A stretch of 64,000 nt of DNA from Bacteroidota bacterium (GCA_026391455.1 JAPLEH010000023.1:62001-126000); one strand, 5' to 3'. Shown: positions 1 through 9,214, numbered from the stretch's first letter. The notes: generated by a model not told the origin, from the letters alone. Translations and numbers: made by a program.

Positions 1-459
1 AATCATGATTTCCTGGTACCCGCAAACTTGCTGCTGGTGATCCTGTTCTTTGTACGAAAAAACAAAGGGCTTGCATGGTTTACCTTAGTTACGGCGCTCA
101 GCAGCCTGGGTCTCATGTCGCTGATCAAAAACCTCGTCCAGCGTCATCGCCCTGTAGCGCCATTGGTATCGGGCGTAACGAATTATAGTTTTCCCAGCGG
201 CCATGCCTTTATGAGTGTGGCTTTTTACGGGTTGCTGATCTGGCTGGCCCTCACCTATTATAGTAAAGACAAGTGGAAACAGCGGCTCCTGATTTTGTTT
301 TTATTGTTGCTGATATTTACCATCGGTTTCAGCCGCATCTACCTGCGACTGCATTATACCACCGATGTAGTTGCAGGATTATGTCTGGGCACGATGTGGT
401 TGCTGATCCTGCTTACATTGGCGGAAATATGGTTATTCCGGCAAAAAAAAAGAAGCTGA
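1..459 (+). CDS. PAP2-family phosphatase, 5' truncated by window edge
   Basis: The reading frame is open from base 1, so the true start lies outside the window and at least 152 codons are present. The three phosphatase motifs of the PAP2 (type 2 phosphatidic acid phosphatase) superfamily are all visible in order: K-x6-RP (KNLVQRHRP), PSGH, and SR-x5-H-x3-D (SRIYLRLHYTTD). Hydrophobic segments lie between and after them, as expected for an integral membrane enzyme with its active site at the periplasmic face. Such enzymes remove phosphate from lipid phosphates, for example undecaprenyl diphosphate, phosphatidate or phosphatidylglycerophosphate. Which substrate applies here cannot be read from the sequence. 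The gene ends 2 bp before the stop of the convergent lipoprotein gene. Family assignment is firm; the substrate is open. Confidence 0.9.
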   Translation, partial: NHDFLVPANLLLVILFFVRKNKGLAWFTLVTALSSLGLMSLIKNLVQRHRPVAPLVSGVTNYSFPSGHAFMSVAFYGLLIWLALTYYSKDKWKQRLLILFLLLLIFTIGFSRIYLRLHYTTDVVAGLCLGTMWLLILLTLAEIWLFRQKKRS

Positions 460-461
460 AT

Positions 462-2108
462 TTATTTCTTATAAACAAATTTCAATATAGTGGCAATTCC
501 TTCCCCACCCTCATTGGAAATATACAAATCGCCGTTGGGCGCAAAGGTCATGCCCTCGGGCTGATTGTACAGTACGGGATCCAGTCGTATGGCCTGTTCC
601 GGTTTGCCGTCTTTACTGGCCACTACCAGCAATTTTCCCACTGAAGCCACGATATACAACTTCCCATTTACCGGATTGATACCCGCCGCAGAAGGTTTGA
701 ACTCCGCCATTTCATCCTTGAGCATTTTTTGTATTTCGCTGATCTGAATGGTATATACCGGGGAAGGACTGAATGTTTTGGTGGCCAGATCGAAGCGATA
801 GGCGGCACGTATTGCATCTTTCTCATGATGGCAATCCTTGCACAACAATATCAGCGATTTGCCATCTCCATCGAGGTACATGGTTTCGAATTCATTTTTG
901 GGAATACCCAATGAATAGGTTTGGGTGGAGAAGGTACTGTCCTTAGTATCCACCTGTACTACTTCACCTGTACTGACTAGCATATACACGGCGTCCGGGG
1001 TATATACGATATCTTCATAATCACTCTTACCCCCGAATTTTATTTTGCCGGCAGCATTGTCATTTTTGTTTGCAAAATCAATTGTAAAAATATCGCCTTT
1101 CTCATCGTTTTCACCAAGTATCACATCCCTGCCGGGAACCCACGCCATACCGGAAATCTCATGCAGGTGTTTACCCAGTTCCATTTTATCATCTGGAGTA
1201 GCAAAGTTGTACCCGGAACTGTCCGTTGTTTTATTTTCAGTCGCGCTGTTTTCATTGTACCGGAATTTTAAAATGGTGGGTTTTGAATTCACCCCTTCAT
1301 TGGTAATGTACAGGTCGCCACGGGGAGAAAAAGTGATGCCTTCCGGTTGCGGGAACATTTTAGGTGACAGACGATACACGGCTTCCACTTTACCATTGAG
1401 ATCGGCAATCGCCAGTTGGTTACTCGCAGAAGAAAGAATGAATAATTTTTTCAACCTCGGGTGAATGGCTGCGGCGGAGGGTTGAAACTTTGAAGACTTA
1501 GCCGGTGCCATTTCCTTCACTTTAGCCGCATCGATGGTAAATATCGGTTTATTGTCAAACCCGATAGAATCCGGGTAAAAAGCAAAAGCGCTTACCGAAT
1601 TGCTGTTGTCGGAGCCACAATTCTTACAGATCAATACGAGTGCATGGCGGGATGGATCGGTATACAATGTTTCAAAATCATTGTCGCCGGCAATTTTGAT
1701 ACTGGCTTCATCTACCGGGGGCAGCATTTTACCAGTTAAGTCGCGGGTGAGTTTTACGAGGTGACCTTTGCTTTTTAAAATATAGACAGATGCACCATAG
1801 ATGGCCACATCTTCATAATCTTCGGTTGAATTTCCGATAGGTGGCTCTTCGGTAGAAATACGAAGGTCTTTATCCAGAATGAACAGGCGGCCGGTTTCAT
1901 CGTTCACTGCATAGAATACCTTATTCACAGAATCATACACGAGCCCGGAAATTTCGCGCAGTTTAAGGTCCATTTTGGTGACCACTGCTTCGGAAAAATT
2001 ATAATGCGGGGGAGATTTTAACATTTTCACCTTGGGCTTGCAAGCCATTACCATGAGCGATAACGTGAGAAAAGCAAGGCCAAATACCCGGAAATTTAAA
2101 AATCTCAT
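462..2108 (-). CDS. Lipoprotein with two tandem SdiA-regulated-type (beta-propeller-like) domains
   Basis: I chose the internal ATG at 2108 (548 aa) because it puts a basic, hydrophobic signal peptide directly before a lipobox ending MVMAC, with the lipidated Cys at residue 23. An in-frame ATG at 2135 would add 9 residues. The mature protein is an internal duplication. Each half (about residues 52-300 and 315-548) opens with an EISGL/EISGM block, continues with an 'END/NDE..G.IF..D' strand, and closes with PEG(I/M)TF(S/A)P-x-GDLYI(T/S)NEG followed by ILKF. This fits the SdiA-regulated family (NHL/propeller-like). The name comes from an E. coli regulon and does not give a biochemical role. It is divergent from the HD-PycTM gene over a 43-bp gap. 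It is probably a periplasmic or surface binding or esterase-like protein; function unknown. Confidence 0.8.
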   Translation of the reverse strand: MRFLNFRVFGLAFLTLSLMVMACKPKVKMLKSPPHYNFSEAVVTKMDLKLREISGLVYDSVNKVFYAVNDETGRLFILDKDLRISTEEPPIGNSTEDYEDVAIYGASVYILKSKGHLVKLTRDLTGKMLPPVDEASIKIAGDNDFETLYTDPSRHALVLICKNCGSDNSNSVSAFAFYPDSIGFDNKPIFTIDAAKVKEMAPAKSSKFQPSAAAIHPRLKKLFILSSASNQLAIADLNGKVEAVYRLSPKMFPQPEGITFSPRGDLYITNEGVNSKPTILKFRYNENSATENKTTDSSGYNFATPDDKMELGKHLHEISGMAWVPGRDVILGENDEKGDIFTIDFANKNDNAAGKIKFGGKSDYEDIVYTPDAVYMLVSTGEVVQVDTKDSTFSTQTYSLGIPKNEFETMYLDGDGKSLILLCKDCHHEKDAIRAAYRFDLATKTFSPSPVYTIQISEIQKMLKDEMAEFKPSAAGINPVNGKLYIVASVGKLLVVASKDGKPEQAIRLDPVLYNQPEGMTFAPNGDLYISNEGGEGIATILKFVYKK

Positions 2109-2151
2109 TCTTCTAATTTTGTTTAAATTTATCAAAGTTTATCTTTATAGC

Positions 2152-3471
2152 ATGTCAGAAAGTCAAATATCGGTTTTAAATGATGCGCAGGCATTGGTAA
2201 CAGACCTGCTCACCAACAAACTTAGCAAAAGTATCAGGTTTCATACACTGCAGCACACCCAGGAAGTGGTGGCTGCCTGCGACCTGCTGGCCACGCATAT
2301 GCATGTAAATGAAGATGACCGGTATGCACTGGCCCTGGCGGCCTGGTTTCACGATACCGGCTATACCGGAGGGGAAGCCAGAGACCATGAGTCGCTGAGT
2401 ATACAACTGGTGCAGGAGTTTCTGAATATCCATGCGGTGCCGGAAGCGTTGAAGGAGAAAGTGACCGGACTCATCAATGCCACCCGTATGCCGCAAACCC
2501 CCGATAATCCATTGCAACAGATTATATGCGATGCAGACCTGTTTCACCTTGGAACGGCTGCATTCAAAGAAAAAAACCGTTTGTTGCGGGAAGAACTGCT
2601 GGAATTTGGCAATCATTCACTTTCTAAAAAAGACTGGCGAAAGATCAATATCCGTTTTCTTGAAAATCACACGTATTTCACCAGTTATGCCCGTGAAAAA
2701 CTGGAGCCGGTAAAAGATCAGCACCTTGCCGAATTAAAACATAAGGAGGATAAAGAAGAGAAAGTCGAAAAGGATGAGAAGGTTGTTAAAGAAGATAAAC
2801 CAGCAGCCAATATGAAATCCGAAAAAGAAAAAGAAAAAAAAGATAAGGACAAAGACAAAGGTAAAGCCCCCCTTTCCAAAGAAGCTGCAGAAGAAAAAGC
2901 GAAAAAGGAAAAGGAAAAAGAAGCAGACCGGAGTATTGCCACCGTATTCCGAATCATGGCACAAAGCCATACCGGCCTGAGTCAGATGGCGGATTCGAAG
3001 GCCAACATTCTAATTTCAGTGAATTCGATCATTTTGTCCATCATTATCTCCACCCTCTTTCAAAAACTGCAAAGTGATCCTTCCCTGCAGATACCTGTGG
3101 CCATCATAGTAGTGGTGTGTGTGGCCTCTATCGTATTTGGTATACTTGCTACCCGCCCCACCGTTACATCCGGTACTTTTACCCGGGAAGACATAGCAGC
3201 CAAACGAACCAACCTGCTTTTCTTTGGCAATTTCCATAATATGAGTCTGAATGATTATAACTGGGGCATGCTGGAAATGCTCAGCGACAAGCAGTACATG
3301 AACAGCAGTATGATCAAGGATAATTATTTTCTGGGAGTGGTGCTGGCAAAAAAATACAAACTGCTTCGGGTCGCCTATAATATTTTCATGTTCGGACTGA
3401 TCATTTCGATGATCGCCTTTACCATCGCATTTCTGGCACCCAGTGCCACAGAAGTGTATACAGCGGGATAA
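2152..3471 (+). CDS. HD-domain protein fused to a Pycsar-type transmembrane effector domain (PycTM/DUF5706-like)
   Basis: The start at 2152 (439 aa) is preferred over an upstream in-frame ATG at 2032, which lies inside the divergent gene. Residues about 25-190 form an HD phosphohydrolase domain. His31/His35, the His67-Asp68 pair in WFHDTGYT, and Asp128 in ICDADLFHLG are the likely metal ligands. Residues about 195-260 are an extreme Lys/Glu/Asp-rich linker, probably helical. Residues about 262-430 begin RIMAQSHTGLSQMADSKANI and hold membrane segments near 286-304, 314-334 and 403-425. This module matches the membrane effector domain of Pycsar anti-phage systems (PycTM, Pfam 'Pycsar effector'). 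No pyrimidine cyclase gene is nearby. By inference the HD domain could hydrolyse a nucleotide signal that gates the membrane domain. The HD call is firm and the effector-domain call fairly strong; a defence role is unproven. Confidence 0.82.
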   Translation: MSESQISVLNDAQALVTDLLTNKLSKSIRFHTLQHTQEVVAACDLLATHMHVNEDDRYALALAAWFHDTGYTGGEARDHESLSIQLVQEFLNIHAVPEALKEKVTGLINATRMPQTPDNPLQQIICDADLFHLGTAAFKEKNRLLREELLEFGNHSLSKKDWRKINIRFLENHTYFTSYAREKLEPVKDQHLAELKHKEDKEEKVEKDEKVVKEDKPAANMKSEKEKEKKDKDKDKGKAPLSKEAAEEKAKKEKEKEADRSIATVFRIMAQSHTGLSQMADSKANILISVNSIILSIIISTLFQKLQSDPSLQIPVAIIVVVCVASIVFGILATRPTVTSGTFTREDIAAKRTNLLFFGNFHNMSLNDYNWGMLEMLSDKQYMNSSMIKDNYFLGVVLAKKYKLLRVAYNIFMFGLIISMIAFTIAFLAPSATEVYTAG

Positions 3472-3474
3472 TTG

Positions 3475-4200
3475 CTATAAACCTTCAAACAACTCGAGGA
3501 ATTCTTTTTTCTTATTCCGGCTTACCTCCACTTCACTCCCATCGTTCATGATGATGGTGCCCCCTTCACCACGGACATAGCGGGTAATATATTGGAGGTT
3601 GATGATATAGGATTTATGCGGTCGGAAAAAACTATAGCCTTCCAGCGCTTCCTCCACCTGTTTCAGTGTTTTACTGGCCGTCATCTTGCGTTTATCAGTA
3701 AAATGAAACACCGAGTAATTGCTTTCCGCTTCCACCCGTACAATTTCTTTTATATTGATAAAATGAACTCCTTCCAGTGATGGAATGGCCATTTTATCAT
3801 AGGCCGTATTGATCTGACGGGCGGGCGGGGCTTTCTGTTTTTGCAACAACTTCTCTTCCAGCCGGGCCATACAGCGTACCAAATCATTTTCATCAATGGG
3901 TTTGAGCAGGTAATCGAAAGCGGTGAGGCGTATCGCTTCAATGGAATATTTCTCATAAGCCGTTACAAAGATCACTTCGGTCTTATGATGAATCCGGGCA
4001 GCAATATTTAATCCATTTACACCGGGCATTTCAATATCCAGCAATACAGCATCTGGTGTATGCTCTTCCATCCAAGACAATGCCTTTCCCGGTTCGGTAA
4101 AAATTTCCAGTACCTGCACCTGCGGGCAGAATTTTTTTAATTTCAACCCGGCCAGTTCTGCACTTTTAAATTCGTCATCCACGATTATCACATTGATCAT
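3475..4200 (-). CDS. LytTR-family two-component response regulator
   Basis: The 241-aa protein has a receiver domain (residues 1-120) with acidic pair Asp8-Asp9, phospho-acceptor Asp55 in LLDIEMPG, Thr80 and Lys100 in LLKPID. A LytTR DNA-binding domain follows (about 130-241), with the block FFRPHKSYIINLQYI and the C-terminal NKKKEF region typical of AlgR/LytR regulators. It starts 3 bp after the stop of the sensor kinase gene, so the two are co-transcribed and almost certainly a cognate pair. LytTR regulators bind direct-repeat promoter elements; the targets cannot be read here. It is convergent with the HD-PycTM gene, with only 3 bp between their stops. Confidence 0.95.
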   Translation of the reverse strand: MINVIIVDDEFKSAELAGLKLKKFCPQVQVLEIFTEPGKALSWMEEHTPDAVLLDIEMPGVNGLNIAARIHHKTEVIFVTAYEKYSIEAIRLTAFDYLLKPIDENDLVRCMARLEEKLLQKQKAPPARQINTAYDKMAIPSLEGVHFINIKEIVRVEAESNYSVFHFTDKRKMTASKTLKQVEEALEGYSFFRPHKSYIINLQYITRYVRGEGGTIIMNDGSEVEVSRNKKKEFLELFEGL

Positions 4201-4203
4201 AGC

Positions 4204-6111
4204 TTACTTTATTTTAGGTAAGAGAATATGTACCACGGTTCCCCGTCCGTTGGTGTTGTCCGCTATTCGTATACTGCCGCCTTTACCAAGCCGTTCCAGT
4301 CGTTGGCGGGTAAGTTCCTGTGCCATCCCTGCGTGTTGCTTTCCATCCCGTTCCTTTATTTTTTGCGCAGCCGCGCGTCCGATGCCATTATCCGCAATTT
4401 CAATCCTGATCCATTGATCTTCATCAGTAATTGCGATCACCAATGCACCATTATTTTTCCCTGATGCCGGCATATGGCGCAAGCCATGTAATATGGCATT
4501 TTCTGCATAGGGTTGCAACAGCAATGGGGGTATCCGGTAATGCTGGCTGAGCAGAGCCGGTGACACCTCTGTGCGAACCATAAATGAATGATCAAAACGC
4601 TCCTGTTCGAGTTTCAGGTAAAGCTCAAGCGACTCCAGTTCTTTATCCAACCCGATCAGTTGATGCTGACTGTTTTCAAGTACCTGACGAATGAGGCGCG
4701 AGAATTTATTGAGAAAGGCAGATGCCTTTTCGGGTTGCTCTTTAAATATGTACGCATCGATGGTGTGCATACAATTGAAAATAAAATGCGGGTTCATTTG
4801 CGATCGCAGCGCGCTCATTTCTGCTTCAGCTTTTTGCAGGGTGATATTGGCCACCTGTTCGGTCTCCAGTTTATTGCGGTAGGCAAGGCCCACTGTAAAG
4901 AACAGCATTTCACAAATATTTCCCATCATCAGAAATGGGGTGCCGCTTCCAAAAGAGGGCAGAAATTCCCATCGGGTATCTCTTACCATTTCATATATGG
5001 ATGCCAGAAAATAAAAAATGACAAGAGAGAAAATCCCCCCATAGATAAAGCGGCGAAGGGGCTGATTTAATTTCCGGATGGCAAACAGGACATATACCCC
5101 CGCACAGAGCATTATCATACCAATCGAAGAGTTGAGCATGATGAGCGTCATCACATTCTGAACACTAAGTGCATACAGCAAGCTGATAAAGCCGACCCCC
5201 AGAATGATAAAACTACCGGTCTGCAGGTAGGTACCCAGAAAACTCTTTTGCTTGTCGAGGTATAAAAACTTGCGAACAAATTGCCAATAGGCAAACATGC
5301 TGATAAAAATATAGCTGTCGGTAGTCAATAAATTCAGAAGAGGGTTTTCGACAAAGACATACTGATTATTGTATTCTTTAAAAAAATTGAAGAGTAAATA
5401 GGCCGAACTGCCCAAAATGGTAATGGCATAGTAGAGATAGGTGGTATCTTTTTGGTATAGCCATTTGATCAGGATATATACCAGCATGATCAGAAACATA
5501 CCGATACCCGTAAAAAACAGGTTATCGGGCACCCGGCTGTTGCGGAGTATTTTCTCCTCTGCTTCCAGCAGGGAAGTGCGCGTCATCAGGTAGGGCCGGT
5601 AGGGATCCACCTGATAGTTGGTGACATTTTTTACACGAATATAAAAGGTATTAATTCCGGGTGGTACGCGAAGCACGAGTGCCTGCCGTATTTCGGGTAT
5701 ACTTAACTGTGAGGCCGGCACCAGGTTACCGCATCGTCCCAATGGGGTTACCCTGCCGCTGGTGACCACGTAAGCATCCACATAGTTTTGAAATCCGGGA
5801 TAAAAAACCAGCGTGGTGTCCTGCTCTCCGGGATGCTGTACTTCAAAACGTGTCCACCATGTCCTATCCGGAGGGAGGTACTTGCCGGATGTATTAAAAT
5901 AAAATGAATAAGGATGGAAGGCGCGGGTCGCAATATCTGTTGTGGTTAGTGAATTGGATTCGTCGAGGTAAAATACTGCACTGTTGAGATAAAGCGGGTA
6001 GGGCTGTTGCAATACAGCCGGTTTGTCCAGCACAACAGGTTGCGTATAGCCCCCACTGTAAGAGAGCAGGAAAAGAAGAAGTGCTGGTATTTGCCGGAAG
6101 AACCCTTTCAT
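4204..6111 (-). CDS. 7TM sensor histidine kinase (7TMR-DISM plus LytS-type kinase)
   Basis: The protein is 635 aa. A cleavable signal peptide (about residues 1-23) is followed by a periplasmic 7TMR-DISM extracellular domain (about 40-190), which in known members adopts a carbohydrate-binding-like fold. A seven-helix membrane region covers about 205-410 and a short coiled coil leads to the kinase core. The phospho-acceptor His is His442 in SQMNPHFIFN, the LytS/HisK signature. The ATPase domain shows the N box (QPYAENAILHGLRH) and a G box (ADNGIG). The partner regulator lies 3 bp downstream. The stimulus is unknown; the extracellular domain suggests a soluble ligand in the periplasm. The domain order is complete and nothing looks damaged. 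Confidence 0.95.
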   Translation of the reverse strand: MKGFFRQIPALLLFLLSYSGGYTQPVVLDKPAVLQQPYPLYLNSAVFYLDESNSLTTTDIATRAFHPYSFYFNTSGKYLPPDRTWWTRFEVQHPGEQDTTLVFYPGFQNYVDAYVVTSGRVTPLGRCGNLVPASQLSIPEIRQALVLRVPPGINTFYIRVKNVTNYQVDPYRPYLMTRTSLLEAEEKILRNSRVPDNLFFTGIGMFLIMLVYILIKWLYQKDTTYLYYAITILGSSAYLLFNFFKEYNNQYVFVENPLLNLLTTDSYIFISMFAYWQFVRKFLYLDKQKSFLGTYLQTGSFIILGVGFISLLYALSVQNVMTLIMLNSSIGMIMLCAGVYVLFAIRKLNQPLRRFIYGGIFSLVIFYFLASIYEMVRDTRWEFLPSFGSGTPFLMMGNICEMLFFTVGLAYRNKLETEQVANITLQKAEAEMSALRSQMNPHFIFNCMHTIDAYIFKEQPEKASAFLNKFSRLIRQVLENSQHQLIGLDKELESLELYLKLEQERFDHSFMVRTEVSPALLSQHYRIPPLLLQPYAENAILHGLRHMPASGKNNGALVIAITDEDQWIRIEIADNGIGRAAAQKIKERDGKQHAGMAQELTRQRLERLGKGGSIRIADNTNGRGTVVHILLPKIK

Positions 6112-6239
6112 GATCCGTCCTCAAATTAATTATTATTTTGAAAGCCCCGACCGTTATCACCTCTTTTTACTCAGCCATATCCGCGATTGGCTCATGCCCG
6201 CCCCCGGCACCTGTAGTAACCAGTACTTTAGCCGGGTAA

Positions 6240-6794
6240 ATGAAAGGTAGCATACTATTTTGGCTGTGGCTGGTGACGATTGCCGGTTGTAAACCCGGAT
6301 TACCGGAAAGCAGAAATTCCGGAGGGCTACTGACGAACCACAACAGTTCGATGATCGAATACGGAGGGGTGAAAATTATTGTAAAGGAAATGAAACGCTG
6401 CCATTACCCGCTCCGGGATCCGCTGTTTGAAAAGAAAGGAAATAAGAAACTGGTTGTGGTGCGCATGGAATTGTATTGTTTAGAAAACACCAGCCGAAGA
6501 GCCATCGTGCCTGACGGAGCGATTCTTACCGACAGTCGCGGTAATGAATACGAACCCTCACCGGCTGTAATTGCCACCGCACAAAACAACCGGTGCATCT
6601 CCGGAGATGACATCAGCGCATACAATGCAATCTGGAACGGAAACGTGAAAAAAGGAAATAGCTATACGGCCTGGATGCTGGGTTTTGAATTACCAGAGGA
6701 TGCAGTGCCTGAAAAATTGTACTGGAATAAAAACTGGAAAATCGATCAGGTATATTTTGATTTCAATACAACCGATTTGACCATTAACCATTAA
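6240..6794 (+). CDS. Small lipoprotein, DUF4352-like immunoglobulin-type fold
   Basis: The protein is 184 aa. A signal peptide ends in the lipobox TIAGC, so the mature protein is probably lipidated at Cys17. An in-frame stop directly precedes the ATG, which fixes the start. The body shows alternating strands (KLVVVRMELYCLENTSRRAIV, GAILTDSRGNEYEP, SYTAWMLGFELP) that resemble the telokin-like DUF4352 fold found in many lipoproteins. Four cysteines remain after the lipid Cys region and could pair. It is first in a co-directional run of exported proteins and lies 33 bp before the next gene. No catalytic motif is visible and no specific function is assignable. Confidence 0.7.
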   Translation: MKGSILFWLWLVTIAGCKPGLPESRNSGGLLTNHNSSMIEYGGVKIIVKEMKRCHYPLRDPLFEKKGNKKLVVVRMELYCLENTSRRAIVPDGAILTDSRGNEYEPSPAVIATAQNNRCISGDDISAYNAIWNGNVKKGNSYTAWMLGFELPEDAVPEKLYWNKNWKIDQVYFDFNTTDLTINH

Positions 6795-6827
6795 ACCATT
6801 TGGCAAAACACTTTCAAACCAACTAAT

Positions 6828-8504
6828 ATGAAAAAGATCTTTCTTTTAACTGCGTTATTACTATCGCTTTTTGCTACGGCCCAAAATGTGGGCATAGGAA
6901 CCACTACACCCAATGCATATGGCAAATTGCATGTACATAATGACGCAACGTTTGACGCCAGTATTTCGCTGACCAACGGGCTTACTACGGATGCAACTTT
7001 GAGGGGTGCCCGGTTCAGGATGCTGAATAACGATTTGAACATTATTAATTATGAAGCCACTGGAAAATTAAATTTAGCTACAGGTGTCAACATCCGGATG
7101 ACCTTAGATGATGCAGGTAATGTGGGCATTGGGACCATTACTCCCACCTATCGCTTGCATGTGTTGAATAATACAGCCTCTGCCATCAGTGCTATTCAAA
7201 CTACGGTGGCTGGTGAAAGAGCCGAGTTGCAATTTTTAGGTGATAACAACCCTTTTAACACCCTCTTTATCCAAAAATATTCTCCGGGCGCAAGCGGCAC
7301 GTTTGGTGGCATCTCTAAAGATAATTTGAGCGTAATATCCACTGGCGGCAATGCAGGAACACTGCTTTTAGGCACCGGAGATGGAGTATCACCCCTTGTA
7401 TTTGTAACGGGCACCGGTGAAAGAATGCGCGTGGAAGCCAACGGGCAGGTGGCCATTGGTACCAATACACCGGCATCCACCGGCAAACTGCATATCCATG
7501 ATGATATATCCAATCAGGATGTAAGCCTGGTAATGACCAATTCACTGACAGGGCCCAATAATCTCCGCGGTTTGCGGTTGCGCCTGCTGAATAGTGATGT
7601 GGCGTTGAGCAACAATGAAATTACCGGAAAAATAAGGTTTACCACTGCGTTCCAGGATCGTATGACGATCAACAGTGCCGGCAATGTAGGCATTGGTACT
7701 ACTTCACCGAATCACCTGCTGGAAATAATCAATAACAGCAACACCGATGGACTCAATATCCTGCACAATGGTAATAATGCATATGGAGCATTCATTAATA
7801 TGGGCAACGCTCCCGGCAACATTGGTATGTTTATCAACAATTCTTTCAACTATACACCGGGTGGCAGCAAATCAATAGGCCTGTGGGCCGTATCCGGATC
7901 TGGTACTCCTATTAATTATTTACCCACGATCAACTATGCGGTCGTTGGTGAATGCAGAAACCCGGCACTGGGTGGTGGTGTACTGGGTATCAGCAATGCA
8001 CCTTCCACAGGTTTGTTCACCGGTGGTGTATTAGGTAATAATTTCAGCACCGATCCCGAGGCATATGGTGTGGTGGGTTTGACCAGCAGCTCCAATGGAG
8101 CCGGTGTAGCTGGAAAAACGACGAATGGGTCATCAGGTGTTTATGGCCTGTCATTAAACGCGACAGGCCCTGCCCTGAAAGCTGAAGCAATGGGCACATC
8201 CAGTACTGCCATAGAAATTAAAAATGGGGCCATCAAGGTAACGGGTGTAAGCAAACCGGTATTCCAGATTACTGCACAAACCGGTGTAAACATCGCTGGC
8301 AATATTTTAAATATTCCCATCAGTACACAGGCAAACAGTGCGACCGACCTGCTGATCGTAACCCCGGTTTTTGGCATCGCCGGTGTTTACCTGAACAAAC
8401 CAATCGGTGTATGGTGGAATGGAGCCAACTGGACCATTTTCACACAGGATCTGAGTGCCATGCCCAACGGTGCAGAGTTTAATGTACTGGTGGTAAAACA
8501 ATAA
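6828..8504 (+). CDS. Secreted VGIGTTTP-repeat protein with C-terminal DUF7452-like domain
   Basis: The protein is 558 aa. Signal peptide MKKIFLLTALLLSLFATAQ ends with the AQ cleavage site common in this phylum. Four copies of a (N/Q)V(G/A)IGTxTP motif (near residues 21, 100, 212 and 288) are each followed by a short beta stretch such as KLHVHND. This pattern recalls phage tail-fibre or trimeric adhesin stalks and is frequent in Bacteroidota surface proteins. The last ~80 residues carry a different module, with IGVWWNGANWTIFTQDLSAM and FNVLVVKQ. It matches the N-terminal repeats of the M19-like protein encoded 0.7 kb downstream (GVWYNGNKWAIFNQD). That shared domain, which I take to be DUF7452, ties these genes together. 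There is no canonical T9SS sorting domain. It is probably exported and structural or binding; no enzyme motif was seen. Confidence 0.7.
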   Translation: MKKIFLLTALLLSLFATAQNVGIGTTTPNAYGKLHVHNDATFDASISLTNGLTTDATLRGARFRMLNNDLNIINYEATGKLNLATGVNIRMTLDDAGNVGIGTITPTYRLHVLNNTASAISAIQTTVAGERAELQFLGDNNPFNTLFIQKYSPGASGTFGGISKDNLSVISTGGNAGTLLLGTGDGVSPLVFVTGTGERMRVEANGQVAIGTNTPASTGKLHIHDDISNQDVSLVMTNSLTGPNNLRGLRLRLLNSDVALSNNEITGKIRFTTAFQDRMTINSAGNVGIGTTSPNHLLEIINNSNTDGLNILHNGNNAYGAFINMGNAPGNIGMFINNSFNYTPGGSKSIGLWAVSGSGTPINYLPTINYAVVGECRNPALGGGVLGISNAPSTGLFTGGVLGNNFSTDPEAYGVVGLTSSSNGAGVAGKTTNGSSGVYGLSLNATGPALKAEAMGTSSTAIEIKNGAIKVTGVSKPVFQITAQTGVNIAGNILNIPISTQANSATDLLIVTPVFGIAGVYLNKPIGVWWNGANWTIFTQDLSAMPNGAEFNVLVVKQ

Positions 8505-8545
8505 CTTTTCAACATCATTTCTTCATTCATAAAAATCACAACCAG

Positions 8546-9214
8546 ATGAACACTAGTTTCGTTGTACGTCCGATTACCATTATGCTTATCGCATCCATTT
8601 TCGCTACAAGTTGCAACAACAACAAGGAAAAAGAAAATACTAATCCCGCTGAAAACAAAACCAGCAATGAAGCGGCTACAACAACCTCCGCTTCATCAGA
8701 AGAACCCGCTGAAAAAGCAGTGGTAAACTTTCATGTAAATGATACTGCTGCTGCAACCAAAAAAGGTGCTAAGAATGATACCGATCCTCAACTGGGTCTG
8801 TATACAGAAGCCTCCAAACAACTTTCTCTCGACTTTATGGGAGATGTTCCCAGCCGGCCACATCGCGGCTGGTTGCACTTCGGTATTCAAAATTTCAAAT
8901 TTGAGCCCGCCACCTATACAGTGAATACTGACAGCTATGCTTCGTATACCCGATATACCACGCCCAATGCTGGTGGTTCGTCTGATTATATTGCCGACAA
9001 AAATCCGGAAAACAAAGGCACTGAATTTACAGTCCGCTTTACTAAGATTGAAAAAGATCCTTCCGGCAACGGGGGTATGTACCTGGCCAGCGGCACGTTT
9101 TCCTGTAAGCTTTACAACAAAGTGTACAGTATGAAAAGAGATAGCAAAGAGGAGTTGATGATCAGTGAAGGTACATTTGAAAATATACCTATCATGGGCG
9201 GTCCGCGGGATTAA
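8546..9214 (+). CDS. Lipoprotein of unknown function, related to the one at 13008
   Basis: The protein is 222 aa. The signal peptide ends in a lipobox (FATSC), followed by a low-complexity Asn/Lys/Glu/Thr/Ser tether of about 45 residues. The folded part (about 85-222) has a 'PATYTVN' strand, a 'TEFTVRFTKIEKD' strand, 'GGMYLASGTFSCKLY' and a closing 'ISEGTFENIP' strand. The lipoprotein at 13008 has the same length, order and strand motifs (PGTYPV, YTVTITECKD, GHKWSISGTW, DKGSFTNL), so the two are probably diverged paralogues flanking the M19-like gene. It lies 21 bp before that gene and is probably co-transcribed with it. No active-site motif is seen. Confidence 0.65.
   Translation: MNTSFVVRPITIMLIASIFATSCNNNKEKENTNPAENKTSNEAATTTSASSEEPAEKAVVNFHVNDTAAATKKGAKNDTDPQLGLYTEASKQLSLDFMGDVPSRPHRGWLHFGIQNFKFEPATYTVNTDSYASYTRYTTPNAGGSSDYIADKNPENKGTEFTVRFTKIEKDPSGNGGMYLASGTFSCKLYNKVYSMKRDSKEELMISEGTFENIPIMGGPRD

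Noticed and set aside
2718-2970. Minus-strand frames of about 79 residues rich in Ser/Phe
   Set aside because: They are the reverse complement of the Lys/Glu-rich linker of the HD-PycTM gene; the composition is a shadow of GAA/AAA codons.
6121-6239. Short open frame from ATG 6204 before the DUF4352-like gene
   Set aside because: Only about 18 codons, no recognisable features, and it overlaps the start of the downstream gene.
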